From the NCBI GenBank assembly GCA_002172535.2, contig NHFF02000027.1, positions 1 through 39,659 on the forward strand: 39,659 bases of DNA, in the 5' to 3' direction. The notes under the pieces were generated by a model that saw only the letters and a program-made list of their open reading frames with translations, ran no database searches and was not told where the DNA came from. Below, in pieces: positions 17,985 through 25,569 of the stretch. Within the stretch, counting starts at the first letter, position 1, and every line of letters begins with the position of its first letter. The stretch is from Gammaproteobacteria bacterium TMED104 (GTDB lineage: Bacteria; Pseudomonadota; Gammaproteobacteria; Magnimaribacterales; D2472). The translations under genes were made by a program, and so were the position numbers.

Positions 17985-18491
17985 ATGAAAGATACATTTA
18001 ATAGAGAAGCTTTTATTGCAGAATTTAAAGCTTTAAGAGATGAAATGTATAAGAAATTTAAAAGACATGTATCGTTACAAGATTTATTCTCTGATAGATG
18101 GGAAACAGCAAAGTTCTATAATTTTGGCAAAGGTTCATCTTGCTATAACAACGTATTGATTATCGGAGATGTTAGTGTTGCAAATGACACATGGATAGGC
18201 CCTAATGTAATTTTAGATGGTTCAGGCGGGCTATCTATTGGAAGTCATTGCTCAATATCGGCAGGTGTTCAAATCTATACTCATGATACTGTAAAAAAAT
18301 CGACTTCCTTGGGCCAAGACCCTATTGAAAAAGGAGCAACTTCAATTGGAAATGGAGTATATATAGGACCGAATACCATTGTTCAGCAAGGAGTAAATAT
18401 TGGTGATAAAGCGATAATCGGGGCAATGAGTTTTATTAACAAAGATGTTCCTGCTGGAAAAAAAGTATTTGGAATACCTGCTCGTGACTAA
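17985..18491 (+). CDS. Left-handed beta-helix acyltransferase (probable sugar O- or N-acetyltransferase)
   Basis: A 168-residue hexapeptide-repeat protein. After a helical N-terminal segment (residues 1-45), repeats run through [38 protein letters not shown] and [19 protein letters not shown] to [18 protein letters not shown] and the ending KKVFGIPAR. The loop with YTHD contains the histidine that serves as base in maltose/galactoside acetyltransferase-like and WbbJ-like proteins. The acceptor sugar is unknown. I chose the ATG at 17985; a reading from 17910 would overlap the SDR gene by 65 bases. The gene starts 10 bases after the SDR stop. Confidence 0.83.
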   Translation: MKDTFNREAFIAEFKALRDEMYKKFKRHVSLQDLFSDRWETAKFYNFGKGSSCYNNVLIIGDVSVANDTWIGPNVILDGSGGLSIGSHCSISAGVQIYTHDTVKKSTSLGQDPIEKGATSIGNGVYIGPNTIVQQGVNIGDKAIIGAMSFINKDVPAGKKVFGIPARD

Positions 18492-18518
18492 ATCTGTATC
18501 AGATACATTTAAAATCCC

Positions 18519-19664
18519 ATGAAAAACATACAAATTTGTACGAAATGTATCTATGACGAAACTACTCCCTCAATAGAATTCAATGAATCTGGTATCTGTA
18601 ATTATTGCTTAATGATAGATCAGCTATCTGATGAGTATGGTACTGGCAGAAAAAAGGGGAAAAAGATATTTGAATCCATCATAACCAAAATCAAAAGTGA
18701 TGGGAGAAACAAAGAATATGACTGTGTGATTGGGGTAAGTGGTGGCACAGATTCGTCATACATGTTGCACATGATAAAAGAATGGGGTCTTCGCCCATTA
18801 GCTGTTCACTATGATAATACCTGGAATACATCAATAGCTACTCAAAACATCAAAGTTATGCTTGATAGGTTAGGAATTGATCTCTACACACATGTTGTTG
18901 ATAACAGTGAAGCAGATTCAATTTTTAAAGCATTTTTTTATGCTAGTGTTCCTGAGCTTGATGCTGCAACTGATCTAGCTCTAGCAGAAGTTCTTTATAG
19001 GGCAGCAAATCATGTTGGAGTTAAATACATTATAGAAGGCCACTCATTTAAAACAGAGGGAGTTGCTGCGTTAGGTGATGTTTATTTTGATGGTAAATAT
19101 ATAAGTTCAATCAATAAGAAATTTGGAACCAAAAAAATTAAGACCTATCCCCTTATGACTTTTATGAGGTTTATGAAGTGGGTTCTAGTAAAAAGAATAA
19201 AAAAAATAAGACCTTTATGGTATCTAGATTACTCAAAAGAATCTGCAAGAAAAATCTTAGAACAAGAGTATGGATGGAAATACTATGGTGGCCATCATCT
19301 AGAAAATAGGCTTACAGCTTTTGTTCATACTAATTATTTACCACAAAAATTTGGTCGCGATTTAAGAGATCTTACACTATCTGCAAAAGCAAGGTCTGGT
19401 ATCATTTCGCGCGAAGCAGCACTCAAAGAGTATAGACAATCAATTTCGTATGAACCTGGATTAGTTGACTATTTTAAAAAGAGGCTTGAAATTACTGACA
19501 ACGAATACAAACGTGTTATGAGCATGAAAACAAAAACTTTTAGGGATTATCCATCCTATAAAAAGCTCTTTGAAACCCTGAGGCCTTTATTCTACCTTCT
19601 ATATAAATCCAATCTTGTACCCAAATCATTTTATATAAAATATACTTCTAAAAATGAAATTTAA
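18519..19664 (+). CDS. wbpG: N-acetyl sugar amidotransferase, WbpG/WbuX-like
   Basis: Predicted to activate an acetamido group of a nucleotide sugar with ATP and replace its oxygen with ammonia, forming an acetamidino group. The N-terminus has two cysteine pairs, CTKC (about residues 7-10) and CNYC (about 27-30), a likely zinc site. The PP-loop VIGVSGGTDSSYML (about 71-84) binds ATP. EGHSFKTEGVA near 174 and HHLENRLTAF near 266 are conserved in WbpG/PseA-like proteins. The length of 381 is typical. It is followed by HisH- and HisF-like genes, the known partner set that supplies ammonia from glutamine in Pseudomonas O5-type and E. coli O-antigen loci. Confidence 0.92.
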   Translation: MKNIQICTKCIYDETTPSIEFNESGICNYCLMIDQLSDEYGTGRKKGKKIFESIITKIKSDGRNKEYDCVIGVSGGTDSSYMLHMIKEWGLRPLAVHYDNTWNTSIATQNIKVMLDRLGIDLYTHVVDNSEADSIFKAFFYASVPELDAATDLALAEVLYRAANHVGVKYIIEGHSFKTEGVAALGDVYFDGKYISSINKKFGTKKIKTYPLMTFMRFMKWVLVKRIKKIRPLWYLDYSKESARKILEQEYGWKYYGGHHLENRLTAFVHTNYLPQKFGRDLRDLTLSAKARSGIISREAALKEYRQSISYEPGLVDYFKKRLEITDNEYKRVMSMKTKTFRDYPSYKKLFETLRPLFYLLYKSNLVPKSFYIKYTSKNEI

Positions 19665-19682
19665 CCCACATTCTTTCCTAAA

Positions 19683-20288
19683 GTGATAGCGATAATAGAC
19701 TATGAAATGGGTAATTGCCGCTCTATTGTCAATATGCTTTATAGGCTAGGAATTAACTCAATAATTACCCGCGATCACGAAAAAATTAAGTCAGCTGATA
19801 AAATTATTCTTCCTGGAGTGGGCTCATTCGATGCTGCAATGGCAAATCTTAAAAAGCACAATTTAATTAACATTCTTAACCAAGAAGTTATGGAAAAAAA
19901 GTGCCCAATTTTAGGTATTTGCTTGGGTATGCAAATACTTACTGAGAAAAGTCAGGAAGGAAAGCTTAGGGGTTTAGGGTGGATTTCTGGAGAGGCAAAA
20001 AAGTTTAAAGCAAATCAAGATATAAAAGTTCCTCACATGGGTTGGAACTATGTTGAAGTTAATAAAAATAGTAAACTTTCTAATGGGTTATCCCATGATT
20101 CAAAATTCTATTTTGTTCATTCATATTACGTTAATGTCAAAAATAATGAGGAATCTTCAATGAAAACAAACTACTCCTTAGAATTTGATTCAGCAATTGA
20201 AAAAGATAATATTTTTGGTGTTCAGTTTCATCCAGAGAAAAGTCACAAGTACGGCATGCAGCTTTTAAAAAATTTTTCGGATGTTTAA
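19683..20288 (+). CDS. hisH: Glutamine amidotransferase subunit for sugar amidination, HisH2/WbuY-like
   Basis: Class I glutaminase homologous to HisH, here expected to deliver ammonia for the WbpG reaction. The triad is visible: the nucleophile in GICLGMQIL (Cys about residue 79) and His plus Glu in VQFHPEKSHKYG (about 181-192). The oxyanion-area LPGVGSFDAAM is near 43-53. The length of 201 matches HisH. The start is GTG at 19683, giving the normal MIAIIDYEMGN N-terminus. Its place inside a polysaccharide locus, between wbpG and a HisF-like gene with a changed active site, argues against a role in histidine synthesis. The stop shares one base with the next start. Confidence 0.9.
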   Translation: MIAIIDYEMGNCRSIVNMLYRLGINSIITRDHEKIKSADKIILPGVGSFDAAMANLKKHNLINILNQEVMEKKCPILGICLGMQILTEKSQEGKLRGLGWISGEAKKFKANQDIKVPHMGWNYVEVNKNSKLSNGLSHDSKFYFVHSYYVNVKNNEESSMKTNYSLEFDSAIEKDNIFGVQFHPEKSHKYGMQLLKNFSDV

Positions 20289-21058
20289 TGCTAAGGTCAA
20301 GAATAATACCGATCCTTCTACTTCGTGATAAGAGTTTAGTTAAAACAGTTAAATTTAATAAATTTTCATATATTGGAGATCCTTGCAATACCGTAAGAAT
20401 CTTCAATGAGCTTGAAGTAGATGAAATCTCTATTCTTGACATTGATGCAACCCTTCATAATAGAGATCCTAAGTATGATTTAATTGGCGACATTGCATCT
20501 GAGGCATTTATGCCTTTAAGTTATGGGGGGGGGATCAATTCGCTGGACAAAGCCAAAAAAATCTTTGATTTAGGTGTTGAAAAAGTAATTTTAAATAGTG
20601 CAGCAATAAATAATCCAGAACTCATTAGCAAAATAGTTGGAATATATGGCTCTCAGGCAGTAGTTGTCTCAATAGATGTTAAGCTGTCGTATTTAAGAAA
20701 TAAGTACTCCATATTTTCACATTCAGGCAAAAGAAGAACAAAACTTGATCTATTGTCTTGGGTACAAAGGTGTGAGTCTCTTGGGGCAGGTGAAATTCTT
20801 TTAAATTCAATTGATAGAGATGGAACTTGGGAAGGCTATGACCTAGATTTATTTAATATAATTCAAAAACAAATCAATATTCCCTTAATTGGATGTGGAG
20901 GAGCAAAAGATATTGATAATGTTGCAAAATTAATTAAAGAAACTAGATGCTCTGGCGCTGGGGTTGGCAGTATGGTTGTTTTTCAAAAAAAAGATAAAGG
21001 AGTTCTAATAAATTTCCCTAACCCAAAAATCATTGATAAAAAATTACACTTAAAATGA
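20288..21058 (+). CDS. hisF: HisF-like ammonia-channel subunit for sugar amidination, HisF2/WbuZ-like
   Basis: A (beta-alpha)8 barrel related to the HisF cyclase, 256 residues, expected to pair with the HisH-like protein and pass ammonia to WbpG. The first strand reads RIIPILLLRDKSLVKTVKF, where HisF has an Asp (Asp11 in Thermotoga HisF, in PCLDV); here the position is Leu, so the cyclase acid/base residue is missing. The second catalytic Asp region is kept (VVSIDVK, about 135-141), as are NSIDRDGTWEGYD (about 177-189) and the phosphate-binding PLSYGGGI and IGCGGAKD loops. This pattern fits the WbuZ family. The gene overlaps both neighbours (TAATG before, ATGA after). Confidence 0.9.
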   Translation: MLRSRIIPILLLRDKSLVKTVKFNKFSYIGDPCNTVRIFNELEVDEISILDIDATLHNRDPKYDLIGDIASEAFMPLSYGGGINSLDKAKKIFDLGVEKVILNSAAINNPELISKIVGIYGSQAVVVSIDVKLSYLRNKYSIFSHSGKRRTKLDLLSWVQRCESLGAGEILLNSIDRDGTWEGYDLDLFNIIQKQINIPLIGCGGAKDIDNVAKLIKETRCSGAGVGSMVVFQKKDKGVLINFPNPKIIDKKLHLK

Positions 21059-22206
21059 GATCTTACCTTAAGAAATTTATTAGACAGTTAGTTTTCTTTA
21101 TTCAATTGTTTGTATTTTTTTTAGCATATCCTTTTGCCTATTTGTTTAAGGGCATTTTTAAATACAAAAAAGTAATTATTGGGAGAGAGACAGCTAATTT
21201 ACTTAATCTTTATGCAAAGCTATTTGATTGTTATTCAATTAATTTAGATGTGAATAGGTTTTATGATTCTAGATATCAAAATGATCTATCACATTTGCCT
21301 AAAGCTCTTAAGTTACTAGTTCTGCCTATTATTTTTCCATTTGTGCTAAGAAATAGCTCAATAATTTACTATTTTTCTTCTGCATCATTCTTCATATCAA
21401 ATGATGGAAGGAATTTTGAGTTTAAGATTGCAAAAAAGCATAATCTTCAAGTAATTTGTTTTTTAATGGGCTCAGAGATACGGTCACTCAAACTTGCACA
21501 AAATCTTAGCAAAAAGATTAATTCTGATCATTGGTCTAATTACCTAGATTCTAGGGTAAGCACTCAATTAATTGCTCAAAGTGATTTTAGATCTAGAATA
21601 TATAGTGAAGCAATTAATAATCATGCAGATGTAGTCTTTGGTGCTGAGAGAGACAATATTTCTTATATCAAAAAGAGAATACACTTTATTCCAATGCCTG
21701 TCTCCAGAGATAATTACAATATAAATAGAGAAAAATGGAATGATTTGTCACAAGTTAAAATCCTTCATTCTCCCTCTTCTCCACTCATAAAAGGTACGCA
21801 GATAGTAATGGCTGCAGTAAAAAAGCTCGAACTAGAGGGATATAAATTTACGTTTAAGTTTTTATCAGGAGTTTCGCAGGATAAAGTGATTCACGAACTC
21901 GATGATTGTCATTTTGCCTTAAATGAATTTTATGCATACTGTCCTGGCTTATTTGGAATAGAAGCTCTTGAGGCAAATTGCTTACTACTTACAAGTGCCA
22001 AAAAAGAATTCGAACCTTCATTATTTGATGGTTGTGATGATGCATGGGTTTCAACTCAGTATTACGAGATATATGATAACTTAAAGTATTATCTTGATAA
22101 TTTAGATTTAGCAAAAGCTCGTGCAAATCAGGGAACTCTTTGGGCTAAAAGGCATTGTTCTCATCTTGCTTCTACTAACTATGTTGATCGTATAGTTAAG
22201 TCGTAA
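21055..22206 (+). CDS. Probable GT-B glycosyltransferase
   Basis: A 383-residue protein with a hydrophobic N-terminal stretch (about residues 11-33), likely a membrane anchor or re-entrant helix. The C-terminal half resembles GT4-type donor domains: KILHSPSSPLIKGTQIVMAA (about 239-258) has the SP..PLIKGT strand-loop, and CPGLFGIEALEANCLLLTS (about 300-318) matches the nucleotide-binding (G/S)xxxxEALAxG-type segment. By context it adds one of the amino or uronic sugars made here. I do not recognise a specific family member. ATG 21055 overlaps the HisF-like stop, so it belongs to the same transcript. Confidence 0.7.
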   Translation: MRSYLKKFIRQLVFFIQLFVFFLAYPFAYLFKGIFKYKKVIIGRETANLLNLYAKLFDCYSINLDVNRFYDSRYQNDLSHLPKALKLLVLPIIFPFVLRNSSIIYYFSSASFFISNDGRNFEFKIAKKHNLQVICFLMGSEIRSLKLAQNLSKKINSDHWSNYLDSRVSTQLIAQSDFRSRIYSEAINNHADVVFGAERDNISYIKKRIHFIPMPVSRDNYNINREKWNDLSQVKILHSPSSPLIKGTQIVMAAVKKLELEGYKFTFKFLSGVSQDKVIHELDDCHFALNEFYAYCPGLFGIEALEANCLLLTSAKKEFEPSLFDGCDDAWVSTQYYEIYDNLKYYLDNLDLAKARANQGTLWAKRHCSHLASTNYVDRIVKS

Positions 22207-22236
22207 TGCTCAATAAATTCCTAGTAAAAAGATTTT

Positions 22237-23541
22237 ATGTTTAAGAATTTTTTCAGAGATTCTGTTGGTTTTACTGTAGCAAATATTTGTGTCAAAGCAC
22301 TAAATATTATTTTAGTACCCATTTACATAAGATATTTATCCTTTGATGACTACGGTGCCTTTGAGTTGATTACAACGCTAACTGTAATATTTGTTGTGGT
22401 TGTAACTTTAGAGCTTACACAGTCAATAGTTAGATTTGTTCCTGATAATGAAAGTAATGAAATATTACAAAGAAGCTACATTAGTTCAGCAGTCCATACA
22501 ATTCTTTTTTCATGTTTAATTTTCGTTCTTTTGGTATATTTTTTCTCGCCATGGATTTCAAATTTTCTCTTTAAAACACTTTCTTATTCTCAGACAATTA
22601 AACTGATTGGTCCTATCATTGCTCTTCAAGCATTAAATTATTCTATTGCAGTAACCTTCAGATCAAAGAGAGAATTTTCTTCTGCAATCTTCCATTCTCT
22701 CATGGTTGCATCTTTTATTGGAGGATTCGGTATTGTCTTTTTAATTTCTTCTTCAGGTAACTTGAATCAATTTTTATTAGGACAAATAATCGGAGGTTCT
22801 GTTGCTGTTTTGATTGGTTTTTATAAGATAAGAAGTTTAATTTTTTATAAAATCAATTGGCTAATTGTAAAACAAATAGTTAGCTTTTCTTTTCCGTTAA
22901 TTCTCTCTGGGATCGCTATTCATTTATCTACTTTCGCTGATAGGTTAATTATTAATGAATTGCTTTCATTAGAGTCATTGGCTGTATATGGTATAGCAGC
23001 AAAAGCAGCCTCATTAGTAACGATTGTTATATCAGGAGTGCAGGGCACACTTGCGCCTCACTTTATCTCCTCCTGGAATTCTTCGTCAGGGCTAAGGAGT
23101 CTCAGCCAGATTTTTTTTATTTACTTAATTCTGAGTATTTTTCTTTTATTTTTTTTATATGTCTTTGGCGAACATATTATTATATTTCTAGGTACTAATA
23201 AGGCAGCAAGCGGGGTGGATGTCTTATTAATTTTGGCAAGCTCAGCTGTCATAAATGGACTAAATATCTTTCTTTTTGGATTAATAAAATCATTGAAGAC
23301 ATCAATACTTTCATTGATTTATTTATGCACTGCAATACTAAATATAGTTTTAAATTATTATTTTATTTCTGAGTTTGGAATATTGGGAGCTGCCACTGCT
23401 ACACTAATTTCAACATCAATTGGTTTTTTAGTTCACTTTTATTTTTCCTCTAAACATTTGAAACTTCCATTTTCCTCATTTATTCCCATTTGCTTTATAA
23501 TCACAATGCTTAGTTTTAATATTCTCTATATATATCTCTAA
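22237..23541 (+). CDS. wzx: Polysaccharide flippase, Wzx-like (MOP superfamily)
   Basis: An integral membrane protein of 434 residues with about 12 hydrophobic helices and few charged segments between them. It starts FFRDSVGFTVANICVKALNIIL, the usual Wzx/RfbX opening, and contains SIVRFVPDN (about 68-76) and ADRLIINELLSLESLAVYGIAAK (split at about 235-257), a pattern shared by polysaccharide transporters of the PF01943/PF13440 type. Expected to move undecaprenyl-linked repeat units across the inner membrane for a Wzy-type polymerase. It lies 30 bases after the glycosyltransferase. Confidence 0.88.
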   Translation: MFKNFFRDSVGFTVANICVKALNIILVPIYIRYLSFDDYGAFELITTLTVIFVVVVTLELTQSIVRFVPDNESNEILQRSYISSAVHTILFSCLIFVLLVYFFSPWISNFLFKTLSYSQTIKLIGPIIALQALNYSIAVTFRSKREFSSAIFHSLMVASFIGGFGIVFLISSSGNLNQFLLGQIIGGSVAVLIGFYKIRSLIFYKINWLIVKQIVSFSFPLILSGIAIHLSTFADRLIINELLSLESLAVYGIAAKAASLVTIVISGVQGTLAPHFISSWNSSSGLRSLSQIFFIYLILSIFLLFFLYVFGEHIIIFLGTNKAASGVDVLLILASSAVINGLNIFLFGLIKSLKTSILSLIYLCTAILNIVLNYYFISEFGILGAATATLISTSIGFLVHFYFSSKHLKLPFSSFIPICFIITMLSFNILYIYL

Positions 23542-23571
23542 TGAGGGCCAAAATCCACAGATTTTAACATT

Positions 23572-24555
23572 ATGAAATTTCAAAAATTTTTTCTTACTGG
23601 TGTAGCCGGATTCATTGGATCTAATTTGCTTGAAGTCCTTCTAGAAGCAGGCCATGAAGTTATAGGCATAGATAATTTTTCAACGGGCAGTCAAACAAAT
23701 CTTGATCATGTAAAAGATAAGGTTGGAAAAAAATGGAAAAATTTTAAGTTTTTTGAAATGGACCTTGCTTTGTTAAAAGAGGATGTCCTAAATGATAACA
23801 GTTTAGGAGTAACATGTTGTATTCACCTTGCTGCACTCGGGTCTGTGCCAAGATCGATTGATAATCCTATCAACACTAATAATGCAAATATCCAAGGGTT
23901 TTTAAATATCCTTGATTTTGCTAGACGTCAAAAATTAGATAAATTTATCTTTGCAAGCTCAAGTTCTGTTTACGGCGATAACTCCAATCTTCCAAAGATA
24001 GAGAATGAGATTGGAAGCCCTCTATCCCCATATGCCCTTACTAAACGTGTAGATGAGATGTATGCTGAGGTTTTTGATAAAGTTTATAACTATCCAACAA
24101 TTGGGTTAAGGTTCTTCAATGTTTTTGGGCCAAGGCAGAATCCAGATGGTGATTATGCTGCCGTGATTCCCCGCTGGCTCAAAGCGATGAAAGAAAATAC
24201 TGAAATAAACATTTTTGGGGATGGAGAAACAACCAGAGATTTTTGCTATATTCAAAATGCAATAGAGGCTATTATGCTGGCGGTAAGAACTGAGCTAAAA
24301 ACTCACGAAATCTTCAACGTTGCTGTAGGAGCTCAAACTTCACTAAATACTATTGCTGACACTATCAAAAAAGAACTATCAATATATGGAATAAAATATT
24401 CAAAAGAATTTAATTACGTGGACTTTCGCGCTGGCGATGTAAGAGCCTCTGAAGCAGATATTACTAAAGCAAAGATCACTCTTGGTTATGATCCAAAGAT
24501 CAGATGTCTTGATGGAATTAAAGAATATGTTAAAGACAATATGTTAAGGAATTAA
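23572..24555 (+). CDS. wbpP: UDP-N-acetylglucosamine 4-epimerase, WbpP/TviC-like
   Basis: Extended SDR predicted to interconvert UDP-GlcNAc and UDP-GalNAc (or their uronates). The sequence shows FFLTGVAGFIGSNLLEVLL (residues 6-24), IDNFSTGSQTNL (about 35-46), AALGSVPRSIDNP (about 87-99, very characteristic of WbpP/TviC), FASSSSVYGD (about 124-133), YALTK (about 150-154; Tyr and Lys of YxxxK) and GDGETTRDFCYIQN (about 218-231). The length of 327 is near WbpP. It could supply GalNAc for the repeat unit or, together with the dehydrogenase at 10623, make GalNAcA as in Vi antigen synthesis. Confidence 0.88.
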   Translation: MKFQKFFLTGVAGFIGSNLLEVLLEAGHEVIGIDNFSTGSQTNLDHVKDKVGKKWKNFKFFEMDLALLKEDVLNDNSLGVTCCIHLAALGSVPRSIDNPINTNNANIQGFLNILDFARRQKLDKFIFASSSSVYGDNSNLPKIENEIGSPLSPYALTKRVDEMYAEVFDKVYNYPTIGLRFFNVFGPRQNPDGDYAAVIPRWLKAMKENTEINIFGDGETTRDFCYIQNAIEAIMLAVRTELKTHEIFNVAVGAQTSLNTIADTIKKELSIYGIKYSKEFNYVDFRAGDVRASEADITKAKITLGYDPKIRCLDGIKEYVKDNMLRN

Positions 24556-24597
24556 AAAATAGTATATCTATTAAGTGTCTCAGCGAAGTAAGGTGTA

Positions 24598-24603
24598 TAT
24601 AAT
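24598..24603 (+). promoter_or_regulatory. Candidate -10 box just before wzz
   Basis: TATAAT (in TGTATATAAT) ends 6 bases before the wzz ATG at 24610. Initiation at the normal distance would fall on the start codon itself, implying a leaderless or almost leaderless mRNA. No convincing -35 hexamer is seen. Confidence 0.4.
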
Positions 24604-24609
24604 CTGATT

Positions 24610-25557
24610 ATGGAAACAGATAAAAGAATATTAGACTTAAATAAATTTATAAAAATTTTATTTGAGACAAAAGAATTATTTTTTTTCGCGCTTTTCATCA
24701 TATTATCAATAACAGTTCTGTATTCGCTTTCACTAAAAAATATATACAGAGCTGATGCTCTTTTAGTTCCTACATCAGGCTCTTCATCATCATCTTCATC
24801 TTCAAATGAAACCGCTTCTCAGCTTGCATCATTGGCTGGAATAAGTATTGGCCAAGGTAATAGCGCTAGTGATAAAGGAACACAAGCATTAAAAATTTTA
24901 GAGTCAAGGGACTTTATTATAAATTTCTTAAAAGATTATGACTTAGTTCACATTATTTATGATGAAAAAAGCTGGAATTCCTCCAAAAAAGTACTAAATG
25001 TATCTAGTGACTATGATGAAAAAAAAGGGACTTGGATTAGAAATCAGCCTTCCGAAATGCAAACATTCAGAGAGTTTACAGGAAACCATTTGAAAGTGGT
25101 TCATGATGTTGACTCTGGATTCATATCCATCTCAGTTGAGCATCTTTCTCCAATTCATGCAAATCTAATACTTAAGAATATTATTATTGGAATAAATGAT
25201 CACATGAGAGAAATAGATCTTGATTATAGTAATAATGCAATTGAATATTTAACTGCTCAACTAAGATTAACTAATGTTAGTGAGGTAAGAAATGTTTTCT
25301 CAAATGTAATTGAAGATCAGATTCAAACTAAAATGCTTGCAAACATATCTGATGAATATATCTTAAGAACCATTGATCCTCCAAGAGTTCCAGACAGAAA
25401 GTTTAAGCCAAGACGATCAGCTATTTTAGCTGTTACTTTTGCGTTAACTTTCTTTAGTTTTATATTTTTATCATTAATTTTATTTATACAGAATAAAAAA
25501 ATGCACTTTAAGATTTTCCCGCCTAGAATTAACATTTTGAGTTCTGATCAAGATTAG
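24610..25557 (+). CDS. wzz: Chain-length determinant protein, Wzz-like polysaccharide co-polymerase
   Basis: Inner-membrane protein that sets the modal length of the Wzy polymer. The 315-residue layout is cytoplasmic N-terminus, TM1 (about 22-43), a long periplasmic domain and TM2 (about 274-296), followed by a short basic tail. Before TM2 is the proline-rich motif PPRVPDRKFKPRRS (about 257-270), a Wzz hallmark. A serine run (about residues 56-64) follows TM1, encoded by repeated TCA/TCT triplets. There is no C-terminal kinase domain, so it is a class 1 (O-antigen type) co-polymerase, not a Wzc-like one. The gap of 54 bases upstream contains a candidate -10 box. Confidence 0.88.
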   Translation: METDKRILDLNKFIKILFETKELFFFALFIILSITVLYSLSLKNIYRADALLVPTSGSSSSSSSSNETASQLASLAGISIGQGNSASDKGTQALKILESRDFIINFLKDYDLVHIIYDEKSWNSSKKVLNVSSDYDEKKGTWIRNQPSEMQTFREFTGNHLKVVHDVDSGFISISVEHLSPIHANLILKNIIIGINDHMREIDLDYSNNAIEYLTAQLRLTNVSEVRNVFSNVIEDQIQTKMLANISDEYILRTIDPPRVPDRKFKPRRSAILAVTFALTFFSFIFLSLILFIQNKKMHFKIFPPRINILSSDQD

Positions 25558-25569
25558 AGTGTCTGAAGC

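Noticed and set aside
19683-21058. HisH and HisF as part of the histidine biosynthesis pathway
   Set aside because: They sit between wbpG and a glycosyltransferase, no other his genes adjoin them, and the HisF-like protein lacks the first catalytic Asp; the WbuY/WbuZ role fits better.
24765-24810. Serine-codon tract in wzz as a phase-variation switch
   Set aside because: The units are triplets, so slippage would not shift the frame; at most it changes the length of a periplasmic linker.
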